A stretch of 7,234 nucleotides of DNA from an uncultured Bacteroidales bacterium (GCA_902488725.1 CABTXO010000077.1:1-7234), one strand, 5' to 3'. Shown: positions 1 to 6,065, numbered from the stretch's first letter. Notes: generated from the sequence alone by a model not told the origin. Translations and numbers: made by a program.

Positions 1-115
1 CTGGATCTCCCTCGCCGCCGTCGCGGCCGTCGCCCTGCTCGCCTCCGCCAGCGTCCTCTGGCAGACCTTCCGCGCCGCCCGTACCACCCCCGCCGAAGAA
101 CTGAAAAAAGAATGA
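1..115 (+). CDS. FtsX/MacB-type ABC transporter permease, C-terminal fragment (5' end outside window)
   Basis: Only the last 37 codons are present; the frame begins at base 2 and ends with TGA at 113-115. The residues form one hydrophobic helix (ISLAAVAAVALLASASVLW) followed by a basic, charged tail ending RAARTTPAEELKKE. This is the usual end of Bacteroidota FtsX-like permeases: the last membrane helix plus a short cytoplasmic tail. The same end, with few changes, closes the next gene (RAARTNPAEELKKE), so this is almost certainly a paralogue in the same array. The next gene's ATG lies 4 nt after this stop, which suggests one transcript and coupled translation. Family assignment rests on the tail and on the neighbour; nothing of the periplasmic domain is visible. 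Confidence 0.85.
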   Translation, partial: WISLAAVAAVALLASASVLWQTFRAARTTPAEELKKE

Positions 116-155
116 GTGAATGAGAAGTTTCCTGAAATTCCTGGGCCGCAACAAG
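41..155 (+). repeat. Permease junction repeat, copy 1 (115 bp)
   Basis: This segment covers the last ~25 codons of the first permease, the 4-nt spacer and the first 12 codons of the next. It aligns without gaps to 2394-2508 at a constant offset of 2353, with 9 mismatches by eye. Homology at DNA level stops abruptly after the CGCAACAAG of the start segment (155). Confidence 0.85.
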
Positions 156-2468
156 CTGTACACCGCCATCGAGTCGGTCGGGCTGGCCGTGTCCCTGGCC
201 TTCGTGATCCTGATCGGCAGCTATGTGTGGCAGCAGTACGGCATCACGCGCGAGAATCCGGATGCCGACCGGATCTACTGCCTCGGCACGCAGGACATGC
301 TTGCCCTGTCCTACTGGGACAAAGAATCCCTGGAAAGCCAGATTCCCGAGATAGAAGCCATCACCCGCCTCGGGGCCCAGGAAGACGATATCGCTACATT
401 CAACGGCAATGCTCATTGGGCCGCGTCCTCCGAAATCGATCCGGAATTTTTCGACATATTCCCGTACTACCGGCTGCTTGAAGGTTCGCTGGACGGCTTC
501 GCCGAAGGGAACGGCATCCTCGTCAGCAAGAGTTTTGCCACAAGGCTCGAAGACGGAAAAGGGAACCTGATCGGCCGTCCGCTCAAACTAGGCGACACGG
601 ACTATGTGATCTGTGGCATCGTACAAGACTTCCGAAACACCCTCGTCCCCTACTGTGATGTACTCGTCTCCACCGTCCATTCATTCTACAACCAGCCAGG
701 AATCACGGCCTTCAACTCGCGCGGTTCACACCTGACCTTTTTCCGCCGAAAGGCCGGGACTGACGAGGCCTTGTTCAAGGAAAAAGTGCTGGAGGTCTGC
801 CGAAAAAACTACGAAGGGTTCGCAGACGGCATCACTGTCTATCCCTTCAAAGAGACCTTCTTCCACCCCCACAACTGGATTTTGAACAAAGGCAACCTGT
901 CCATGCTGCGGATTCTGACCGTGGTCGTGCTGCTGCTCCTGCTGTCGGCCATATTCAATTATGTCAACCTGAACATGGCGCTGGTCGGGAAGCGGGCCAA
1001 GGAGATGGCCACCCGGCGGCTGCTCGGCGCACAACAAAAAGAAATTTTCGGAGAATACATTGCCGAATCGATCCTGTTTACGACCGTCGCCTTCGGCATC
1101 GCCCTGTTGATCGCCTGGGCATGCGTCCCGATGATGAACCGGCTGCTCGCAAGCAATGAACCGGGGCAGGATGTCGGGCTCCGTTTCCTGCTCTCGCCGG
1201 GCTATCTGGGATCCTATGCGGCAGCCATTCTGCTGCTCGGCACCCTGTCCGGTCTGATTCCGGCCGGGATGGCCGCCAAGTTCCAGCCCGTCGACGTAAT
1301 CCGCGGCTCCTTCCGCCGCTACAACAAACAGGTGCTGAGCAAGGTGTTCATCGTGATCCAGAACATGCTGGCGGTGATCCTGATCGCACTGGCCCTGGTG
1401 ATGGAAGTCCAGATGCAGCACATGGTCAGCCGACCGCTCCATGCCACCACCCGAGACCTTTTCGTGCTCCACAGCGGAGCCCGGACCGTGTCGCAGATCC
1501 AACCCTTCGCCGACCGGTTGAAATCCCTCCCCTGCGTGGAAACATTCGGCTTCGGAAGGGGGATTCCGGGCAAGCTGGGCATGAGTTTCGGGCAGCGGAT
1601 TGCCAACGATAAAGAAGTCTATGTGTCCTTGATTCTTTGCGATTCCACCTACTTCCGGATGATCGGCTTCGAGACGGTCGAAGACTTCGGACACCCTTAC
1701 GCCAATTCCCTCTGGCTGGGCGAGACGGCCTTCCGTACCGCCGAGGTGTCCGACACCTCCGCCTCTTTCGCCCGTGCCTTCAGGATGAACAATTCGCATG
1801 CGGATTACATCGGGGGTGTGCTCCGTGATTTTCCGGCCGAGAGTGCGGCCGCGGCCGACGGAGAAATGAACCCGAACGTGGGGGTCATCGTGCAGCGTCC
1901 GGAAAACCTGCTATATTCCTGCGACCTGCTCATCCGCACCGTCGGAGAGCATGCACAGGCGCAGCGGCAGATCGTGGATCTGTACAAAGCCTTCCTGCAG
2001 GAGCAGGATGGTGTCAGCCGCGATCCGGACCGATCCGGCTATCTGGACGACATTCTGCTGCAGGATCTGGAACCGGCCAGGCGGACGATGCGTCTGCTGG
2101 AACTCTTCATGGTACTGGCCGTGCTGATCGCCCTGCTCGGGCTGGTCGCGATGAGTACCTATTTCTCCAACGAGCGGACAAAGGACCTCGCCGTGCGCAA
2201 GGTCTTCGGCGGCACAGTCGGAACGGAAACCCGGCGCAGTGTCCGGGAATATCTGCTTCTGACCCTTCTAGCCCAGGCCCTCGGACTTCCGGTCGCAGTC
2301 TGGGCGGCCGGGAAATACCTGATGCGGTTCTCCTATCGCATTACCGGCTACGGCTGGGTCTTCGCGGCCGCCGCCCTCCTGGCCCTCGCCATCGCCTTCG
2401 CCAGCGTCCTCTGGCAGACCCTCCGCGCCGCCCGCACCAACCCCGCCGAAGAACTGAAGAAAGAATAA
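120..2468 (+). CDS. FtsX/MacB-like ABC transporter permease, 782 aa
   Basis: Inner-membrane permease subunit of an ABC transporter of the MacB/FtsX superfamily. The N-terminus MRSFLKFLGRNKLYTAIES, known from Bacteroidota permeases, leads into helix 1 (about 19-38). A periplasmic MacB_PCD-like domain follows (about 39-260). Helices come at about 264-284, 316-336, 362-385 and 409-429, then a second periplasmic domain (about 430-657), then helices at about 660-683, 711-731 and 746-770. Two cytoplasmic coupling segments are clear: KRAKEMATRRLLGAQQKEI after helix 2 and ERTKDLAVRKVFGGTVGTE after helix 6. These normally touch the ATPase. Length near 780 fits the duplicated-FtsX form. The ATG is 4 nt after the previous stop and has no clear Shine-Dalgarno, typical for the phylum. 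The substrate cannot be read from sequence; relatives are linked to antimicrobial peptide or macrolide export and envelope stress. No ATPase gene is in view. Confidence 0.93.
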   Translation: MRSFLKFLGRNKLYTAIESVGLAVSLAFVILIGSYVWQQYGITRENPDADRIYCLGTQDMLALSYWDKESLESQIPEIEAITRLGAQEDDIATFNGNAHWAASSEIDPEFFDIFPYYRLLEGSLDGFAEGNGILVSKSFATRLEDGKGNLIGRPLKLGDTDYVICGIVQDFRNTLVPYCDVLVSTVHSFYNQPGITAFNSRGSHLTFFRRKAGTDEALFKEKVLEVCRKNYEGFADGITVYPFKETFFHPHNWILNKGNLSMLRILTVVVLLLLLSAIFNYVNLNMALVGKRAKEMATRRLLGAQQKEIFGEYIAESILFTTVAFGIALLIAWACVPMMNRLLASNEPGQDVGLRFLLSPGYLGSYAAAILLLGTLSGLIPAGMAAKFQPVDVIRGSFRRYNKQVLSKVFIVIQNMLAVILIALALVMEVQMQHMVSRPLHATTRDLFVLHSGARTVSQIQPFADRLKSLPCVETFGFGRGIPGKLGMSFGQRIANDKEVYVSLILCDSTYFRMIGFETVEDFGHPYANSLWLGETAFRTAEVSDTSASFARAFRMNNSHADYIGGVLRDFPAESAAAADGEMNPNVGVIVQRPENLLYSCDLLIRTVGEHAQAQRQIVDLYKAFLQEQDGVSRDPDRSGYLDDILLQDLEPARRTMRLLELFMVLAVLIALLGLVAMSTYFSNERTKDLAVRKVFGGTVGTETRRSVREYLLLTLLAQALGLPVAVWAAGKYLMRFSYRITGYGWVFAAAALLALAIAFASVLWQTLRAARTNPAEELKKE

Positions 2469-2508
2469 TTGAATGAAAAGTTTCCTGAAATTCCTGAGCC
2501 GCAACAAG
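2394..2508 (+). repeat. Permease junction repeat, copy 2 (115 bp)
   Basis: Gapless match to 41-155 with 9 differences, including TAA in place of TGA as stop. It spans the last ~25 codons of the 120-2468 gene and the first 12 codons of the leader ORF at 2473. After 2508 the match ends, and the real next permease begins at 2541 in another frame. Confidence 0.85.
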
Positions 2509-2544
2509 CCGCTCATGAAAAACAGTTTGGAGAGAGTGATATGA
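2473..2544 (+). pseudogene. 23-residue leader ORF: truncated start of a permease paralogue, ATGA-overlapped with the next gene
   Basis: ATG at 2473 opens MKSFLKFLSRNK, matching the first 12 residues of the permease at 120 (MRSFLKFLGRNK). It then diverges (PLMKNSLERVI) and stops at TGA 2542-2544. The stop overlaps the ATG of the following permease (2541-2543) as ATGA. What is seen: a copied 5' gene end 5 nt after the previous stop, cut short. Inference: either the remnant of a deleted or recombined permease gene, or a short ORF that now feeds ribosomes to the next gene by termination-reinitiation. The upstream TTG at 2469 opens a frame that runs into the permease, but its residues (NEKFPEIPEPQQ) are the +1 reading of the copied segment, so it is not a likely start. 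Confidence 0.6.
2529..2543 (+). promoter_or_regulatory. Shine-Dalgarno-like site deciding the start at 2541
   Basis: GGAGAG at 2529-2534 lies 6 nt before the ATG at 2541. This purine run is stronger than anything before the other permease starts and supports 2541 over the in-frame TTG at 2469. It lies inside the short leader ORF, so ribosomes finishing the leader would reach this start directly. Confidence 0.55.
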
Positions 2545-4877
2545 TAATCAGAAACATCAAGCATCTGGTACGCCGCTATCCTGTGGCGGTGACGTTGAAC
2601 TTCGTAGGGCTGGCATGCGCATACGTGGCCTTTTCGTTGATCTTCCTGCAGGCAGATTACGAACTGTCGTTTGACAAATGCCATCCGACGGCGCAGCGGG
2701 TCTTCCGCGCGGACAAGAAAGGGGACGAATCGATTTTCCGGAATATCCTGCCACGCGGTTTCGCCGATGACATCATCGGCTCGTCCGCCCACATTCAGGC
2801 CGGATGCAGCATCGTGCCGTTTATCGGGGAAACCTATTTCTCCGTGAAAGCGAGCGACAGCCAGCGAAAGATGAACAAAAGGACGATGGTCTGCGTGTCG
2901 GAGCAATTCATCGATGTGTTCGGAATCCGAATGGTGGAAGGAGACCGCCATGCACTGGAGAGACCGGGGACGGCCATCATCCCGAAATCGTTGGCCGAAA
3001 CACTGTTCCCGGGCGAATCGGCGCTCGGAAAGCTATTGCAAACGGATTCGAAGTTTCTGGAATCAATCAAAGAGGTCACCGTCACCGGGGTGTATGAGGA
3101 CTTTCCGTCCAACACCCAATTGGGGAACGACCTGTATGTCGCGGTCGGAGACTTTCAGCGAGGCTCTTACGGCGGAGCCAACTTCGTCTGCTACCTGCTG
3201 TTGGACGATGCTTCCAATGCCGAGTCGGTTGCCAAGGAGTTCAACGACCGATTCGATTTCTCGCAGTACCAGGACTGGTTGACTCCCATCGAACTGGTGC
3301 CGTTGACGGACATCTATTTCCGCAACGAGGGCGACATCTACAAAAGCGGCAGCCGTTCTCAGCTGCAGCTGCTCATCGCCATCGCCTTCCTGATTCTGGC
3401 TGTCGGCCTCATCAATTTCACCAACTTCTACGTCGCATTGACTCCGCTCCGGATCCGGAATGTCAGCCTGCAGAAAATCTTGGGTTCTTCGACCCTCCGA
3501 CTGCGTTTGCGGATACTCGCGGAAGCCGTCCTCTGGTGCCTCTGCGCATTCGTTGCCGCCGTCCTGTTGACCGGACCGGTTTCGGAGGCACTTCTCTCCC
3601 GGGGGGTACTGATGCAGGCATTCACCTTTGCGAAACATTGGGGACTGCTCTTGTTCATCGGTTCGATTGCCTTGGCGACAGGCATCCTCGCAGGCATCTG
3701 GCCGGGCATCTATTCCACTTCCGGCCAGCCGGCCATGATCCTGAGAGGCAACTACGGACTTTCCCGGTCGGGCAGAAACCTGCGGGCAATCCTGGTGGGC
3801 GTGCAGTTTGTCGTGTCCATCGCACTGCTGATCTTCGTGCTCTTCCTGCAGCGTCAAAGCCGGTTCATGCAGGAATATCCTTGCGGCTACGACAGGCACA
3901 ACCTGGCCGTGGTGGACATCGGCGGGGCCAACAGCCTCGAAAAGTCGGACTGGCTGCGGGAGCGGCTGCGGCGACTACCCGAAGTGCTGGACGTGGCATA
4001 TGCGATGGAACTCTTCGGCGGGGCAGACACCTATTCCACGCAGAGCCTGGATTTCGGAGACGGACAAACGATGTTCAGCATGATCTACTGCACGTGGAAC
4101 TTCCCGGCTGTCATGGGAATCAAGACAGCGGAAGGCCGGTCTTTCAGGGAAGGAGATTTCGGACCGATTCTGTTCACACAGGACATGAAGGCCAGAGGAG
4201 CCGGGATGTCGGTCTATCCGGAATTCGGGGAGGCCTCTCCCGTGATCGGCTTCGTGAACAACGTGAACATCACGTCGATGCGGAAGGCAGACGCTCCGGT
4301 GGGATTTCTTGCGGTGGATTCGAAGCATGGATTCACGCTGTCCTTCGCCTACATCCGGCTTGCGGACGGGGCGGACCGTATGGAAACGACAGAAAAAATC
4401 CAGAAAATTCTCGCCGAGATGGACAGCGCATTCCCGTTCGAGATCCGCTTCTACGATTCCATCGGCAAGAACCTATACAGCGGCGAAGAACGCTTGCGGA
4501 TGGCCGTCTGGCTGTTCTCCCTGCTGGCGGTGCTGCTGTCGCTCGTGGGCATCTGGGGGCAGGTGCTGATGGACGTGCAGTACAAGAAGATGGAGATTTC
4601 CGTGAAAAGGGTCTTCGGAGCCGAAGCAGGGCAGATCCTCTCGGAGGGATTGTCCATCTACCTGCGGATGCTGGCCGTCTGTTTCGCAGTTGCCGCCCCG
4701 ATCGGCTGGCTGATGTCCCGTCATTACCTGCAGCGTTTTTCGCACCGCGTGGGATTCACCCCTTCGGTGTTCCTGGTGGCGCTCGTGGTGGTCGGAACGC
4801 TCTGCTCAGCCGTCGTGCTGTATCATTACCGCAAGACCGCCCGCACCAACCCCGCCGAAGAACTGAAGAAAGAATGA
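2541..4877 (+). CDS. FtsX/MacB-like ABC transporter permease, about 778 aa
   Basis: Second complete permease of the array, counted from ATG 2541 (MIIRNIKHLVRRYPVAVTLN). Helix 1 is about 17-37, followed by ADYELSFDKCHPTAQRVFR, the typical 'YE.S.D..H....R.YR' entry to the MacB_PCD periplasmic domain (about 40-270). Further helices are at about 277-300, 328-350, 368-392 and 416-437. The second periplasmic domain spans about 440-650, and the last helices about 655-677, 708-726 and 742-764. Coupling segments LRIRNVSLQKILGSSTLRL and YKKMEISVKRVFGAEAGQI are present. The body is clearly diverged from the gene at 120, and the N-terminus is of a different subtype, yet the last 13 codons are identical at DNA level. 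It ends TGA 4875-4877, 11 nt from the end of a convergent hicB. Role: membrane subunit of an ABC system; the cognate ATPase is outside the window. Substrate unknown. Confidence 0.92.
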   Translation: MIIRNIKHLVRRYPVAVTLNFVGLACAYVAFSLIFLQADYELSFDKCHPTAQRVFRADKKGDESIFRNILPRGFADDIIGSSAHIQAGCSIVPFIGETYFSVKASDSQRKMNKRTMVCVSEQFIDVFGIRMVEGDRHALERPGTAIIPKSLAETLFPGESALGKLLQTDSKFLESIKEVTVTGVYEDFPSNTQLGNDLYVAVGDFQRGSYGGANFVCYLLLDDASNAESVAKEFNDRFDFSQYQDWLTPIELVPLTDIYFRNEGDIYKSGSRSQLQLLIAIAFLILAVGLINFTNFYVALTPLRIRNVSLQKILGSSTLRLRLRILAEAVLWCLCAFVAAVLLTGPVSEALLSRGVLMQAFTFAKHWGLLLFIGSIALATGILAGIWPGIYSTSGQPAMILRGNYGLSRSGRNLRAILVGVQFVVSIALLIFVLFLQRQSRFMQEYPCGYDRHNLAVVDIGGANSLEKSDWLRERLRRLPEVLDVAYAMELFGGADTYSTQSLDFGDGQTMFSMIYCTWNFPAVMGIKTAEGRSFREGDFGPILFTQDMKARGAGMSVYPEFGEASPVIGFVNNVNITSMRKADAPVGFLAVDSKHGFTLSFAYIRLADGADRMETTEKIQKILAEMDSAFPFEIRFYDSIGKNLYSGEERLRMAVWLFSLLAVLLSLVGIWGQVLMDVQYKKMEISVKRVFGAEAGQILSEGLSIYLRMLAVCFAVAAPIGWLMSRHYLQRFSHRVGFTPSVFLVALVVVGTLCSAVVLYHYRKTARTNPAEELKKE

Positions 4878-4882
4878 GTATG
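4837..4882 (+). repeat. Permease junction repeat, copy 3 (3' gene end only)
   Basis: Bases 4837-4875 are identical to 2428-2466 over 39 nt, coding for ARTNPAEELKKE and its flank. The match ends at the second base of the stop codon. The spacer GAGTATG after it resembles the other junctions (an ATG 2 nt after TGA, at 4880), but the frame from this ATG runs antisense through hicB and is not a permease. Confidence 0.8.
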
Positions 4883-4888
4883 ACCAGA

Positions 4889-5272
4889 CTATTTCCTGCG
4901 CTTTCCGTAACCGGCGACAATGTCGTTCAGCACCCCTTGGGGACGAGCCGTTTCCCGATCCAATGCCCTGCTGATGAAGGTGTTGATGGTTACACCGGCC
5001 TCCGTGGCCAGCTCGGCGATCCGGGTGTGCGTTTCCGGAGAAATCCGGATGTTCAAGGTGCCGGAATAGCTTTTCCTAGGCTCGATTCCGTTCTCCTGGC
5101 AGTAGGCAAGGTAATCCTCCACCGCTTCGTGAAAGGCCGCCGTCAGCTCCCCGACGCTCTCACCTTCAAAATTCACCAGGGCATCGATTCCTTCAATCTT
5201 GCCGAAGAAGACCCCGTCTCCCTCGCTGAAGGCCACCGACCCCATGTACCCTTTGTATTTCAACGTATTCAT
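4889..5272 (-). CDS. hicB: HicB-type antitoxin, 127 aa
   Basis: Antitoxin of a type II HicAB module; it is expected to bind and block HicA and to repress its own operon. Residues about 4-65 (YKGYMGSVAFSEGDGVFFG ... IEGIDALVNFEGESVGEL ... AFHEAVEDYLAYCQENG) match the HicB degenerate RNase H-like domain. Residues about 72-107 (TLNIRISPETHTRIAELA, then GVTINTFISRALDRE) match a CopG/Arc-like ribbon-helix-helix DNA-binding domain. I chose the ATG at 5272; the frame stays open to a TTG at 5302, but that would overlap hicA and add atypical residues. It starts 4 nt after the hicA stop, so the two are co-transcribed. Its TAG (4889-4891) lies 11 nt from the stop of the opposing permease, with no visible terminator hairpin between them. 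Confidence 0.92.
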   Translation of the reverse strand: MNTLKYKGYMGSVAFSEGDGVFFGKIEGIDALVNFEGESVGELTAAFHEAVEDYLAYCQENGIEPRKSYSGTLNIRISPETHTRIAELATEAGVTINTFISRALDRETARPQGVLNDIVAGYGKRRK

Positions 5273-5276
5273 GATG

Positions 5277-5537
5277 CTATTTCTGAATAAATCCACGATC
5301 AATCAAATCCGCCGGCAGTTGCCGGACTGCATACCCTTTGAGGGTCTTTTGCGGATGAGGCCTGTGCAGCATGATCGGACGCTTGTTCCGATTGCGGAAG
5401 ATGACCCGGGATCCGGACGTCCGGCCCTTTTCGCATTTTACATATCCGAAACTGTGCAGCATGCTTTCAGCTTCCTCGAATGTAAAGTCCGCAGGAAGGC
5501 GCTTGAAGCGTTCGATCAGTTTTTCCTTAGTCCCCAT
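5277..5537 (-). CDS. hicA: HicA-type toxin (mRNA interferase family), 86 aa
   Basis: Toxin of the HicAB pair; family members are small dsRBD-fold proteins that cleave mRNA. MGTKEKLIERFKRLPADFTF, then EEAESMLHSFGYV (about 21-33), SGSRVIF (41-47), IMLHRPHP (55-62), LKGYAVRQL (66-74) and a C-terminal DLIDRGFI follow the layout of the HicA subgroup with a 'GSR..F ... LHKPHP ... LK.Y' signature. The position that carries the usual catalytic histidine (GSH) in well-studied HicA proteins is Arg44 here; His58 and His61 in the LHRPHP motif are conserved-looking alternatives. Start: ATG 5537; a TTG at 5546 is in frame but sits in a candidate -7 promoter box. hicA precedes hicB, the usual order. The pair stands alone in a permease array, which suggests acquisition by insertion. 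Confidence 0.9.
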   Translation of the reverse strand: MGTKEKLIERFKRLPADFTFEEAESMLHSFGYVKCEKGRTSGSRVIFRNRNKRPIMLHRPHPQKTLKGYAVRQLPADLIDRGFIQK

Positions 5538-5543
5538 GCCGCA

Positions 5544-5575
5544 CAAATGTAACTACTTTTCAGTTACAATGCAAG
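5544..5575 (-). promoter_or_regulatory. Candidate hicAB promoter (Bacteroides type)
   Basis: On the minus strand TACATTTG (5551-5544) fits the Bacteroides -7 word TAnnTTTG exactly. CTTG (5575-5572), one base from the -33 word TTTG, lies 20 nt upstream, within the usual 19-21 nt spacing. Transcription would start at or just before the hicA ATG (5537), giving a leaderless or very short 5' end. Supported by words only. Confidence 0.4.
5548..5568. promoter_or_regulatory. Candidate HicB operator (inverted repeat)
   Basis: TGTAACT (5548-5554) and AGTTACA (5562-5568) are perfect 7-bp inverted arms separated by 7 bp, 10 bp upstream of the hicA ATG. The dyad overlaps the candidate -7 box and the spacer, where a ribbon-helix-helix repressor would block RNA polymerase. 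HicB here has such a domain, and autorepression is known for the family. The link to HicB is inference. Confidence 0.5.
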
Positions 5576-5603
5576 TCTTGTTCGATTGAAAAAATTTGTT
5601 TGT

Positions 5604-5638
5604 CCTGCAGAAGAACTGAAAAAGAATAATTGAATATG
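5604..5638 (+). pseudogene. Orphan permease 3' end (relic PAEELKK and stop) with junction spacer
   Basis: CCTGCAGAAGAACTG followed by AAAAAGAATAATTGAAT aligns with the junction at 2442-2474, with one A lost from the lysine run and two third-position changes. In the reading frame it gives PAEELKKNN then TGA. The TAATTGAAT part matches the junction after the gene at 120-2468 better than the junction at 4877. No permease sequence lies before it; the preceding bases are the hicA upstream region. It is best read as the last ~9 codons of a lost or displaced permease, or as the right flank of an insertion. Confidence 0.65.
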
Positions 5639-5685
5639 TCCGCGTCCCGCCCGAACACTGTTTCCAAATCACGGCCACGCCCGAT

Positions 5686-5709
5686 TGCCCCGGAAGGCCT
5701 TCCAGGGCA
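5686..5709. repeat. 24-bp palindrome, one mismatch
   Basis: TGCCCCGGAAGG joined to CCTTCCAGGGCA: 11 of 12 base pairs match about the centre 5697/5698, the exception being C5691-A5704. The central 12 bp GGAAGGCCTTCC are a perfect palindrome. No T-run follows, so it is not a standard terminator. Confidence 0.7.
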
Positions 5710-5724
5710 CATCACCGTGGCAAG

Positions 5725-5744
5725 TTCCCCTTCCGGATGGGGAA
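5725..5744. repeat. 20-bp palindrome, one mismatch
   Basis: TTCCCCTTCC joined to GGATGGGGAA: 9 of 10 pairs match about the centre 5734/5735 (T5731-T5738 fails); the core TCCGGA is perfect. It lies 15 bp after the previous palindrome, their centres 37 bp apart. Confidence 0.65.
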
Positions 5745-5811
5745 TCTGCTACCCTAATATGCCTTTCAGCCCCCTGCAAGCCACCTCCCCGCGCCCGTGG
5801 TTTGGATATTA

Positions 5812-5821
5812 TTCGGCCGAA
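5812..5821. repeat. 10-bp perfect palindrome TTCGGCCGAA
   Basis: A perfect palindrome in the same gene-free stretch. On its own a 10-bp palindrome could be chance; it is listed because two longer ones lie within 130 bp. Confidence 0.5.
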
Positions 5822-5932
5822 AGCGTGGGAGATTCCTTCACCGTTCAGTGTCAGGATGAGGGTCACGACAGGCAAAAGGCAAAGGAAGCCTGTCCTCGCC
5901 GCCTGGCGTTGCCCACTCGCGCAGGAATCTCC

Positions 5933-5966
5933 CCCGCAGGTATTCCCCCCTCCACAGGTAATACCT
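5933..5966 (-). repeat. Degenerate ACCTGCGGG sites left of the 34-bp array
   Basis: Read on the minus strand, ACCTGTGGA (5959-5951) and ACCTGCGGG (5941-5933) lie 18 bp apart, close to the 17-bp half unit of the adjoining array. A weaker CCTGCGCG follows just beyond. An inverted pair AGGTATT / AATACCT spans the two sites. They look like decayed or early units of the 5964-6065 array. Confidence 0.5.
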
Positions 5967-6065
5967 CTCCGAAGGTGGGCTCTTCCCGCAGGTGGAACCT
6001 CTCTGCAGGCTGCTCCGCCCCGCAGGTGGAACCTCTCTGCAGGCTGCTCCGCCTCGCAGGTGGAA
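5964..6065 (-). repeat. 34-bp tandem repeat, 3 units (2 x 17 bp substructure)
   Basis: Units are 5964-5997, 5998-6031 and 6032-6065. The last two differ at one base; the first is degenerate but in exact 34-bp phase. On the minus strand each unit starts TTCCACCTGCGGGGCGG and continues AGCAGCCTGCAGAGAGG, so each 34-bp unit is itself two 17-bp halves around a CCTGC core. The units abut with no spacers, so it is not a CRISPR array. Confidence 0.85.

Noticed and set aside
726..1799. 357-codon minus-strand open frame inside the first complete permease
   Set aside because: Antisense shadow rich in His, Gly, Gln and Asp with no recognisable domain; it lies wholly within a supported gene.
2469..2540. 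In-frame TTG-initiated N-terminal extension of the permease at 2541
   Set aside because: The added residues (NEKFPEIPEPQQ) are the out-of-frame reading of a copied permease start; ATG 2541 has a purine-rich ribosome site and gives the normal family N-terminus.
3536..5290. 584-codon plus-strand open frame overlapping the second complete permease and running antisense through hicB
   Set aside because: It is the +1 shadow of the permease in GC-rich DNA; the permease frame has membrane helices and family motifs, and hicB on the other strand is well supported.
4880..5290. Plus-strand gene starting at the ATG after the permease stop (4880)
   Set aside because: Its frame is antisense to hicB and encodes no permease N-terminus; the ATG looks like a leftover of the junction spacer.
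5273..5302. Extended hicB starting at TTG 5302
   Set aside because: It would overlap the end of hicA and add residues not typical of HicB; ATG 5272 gives the standard start MNTLKYKGYMGSV.
5686..5709. Rho-independent terminator
   Set aside because: The stem is strong, but no T-run follows on either strand and there is almost no loop.
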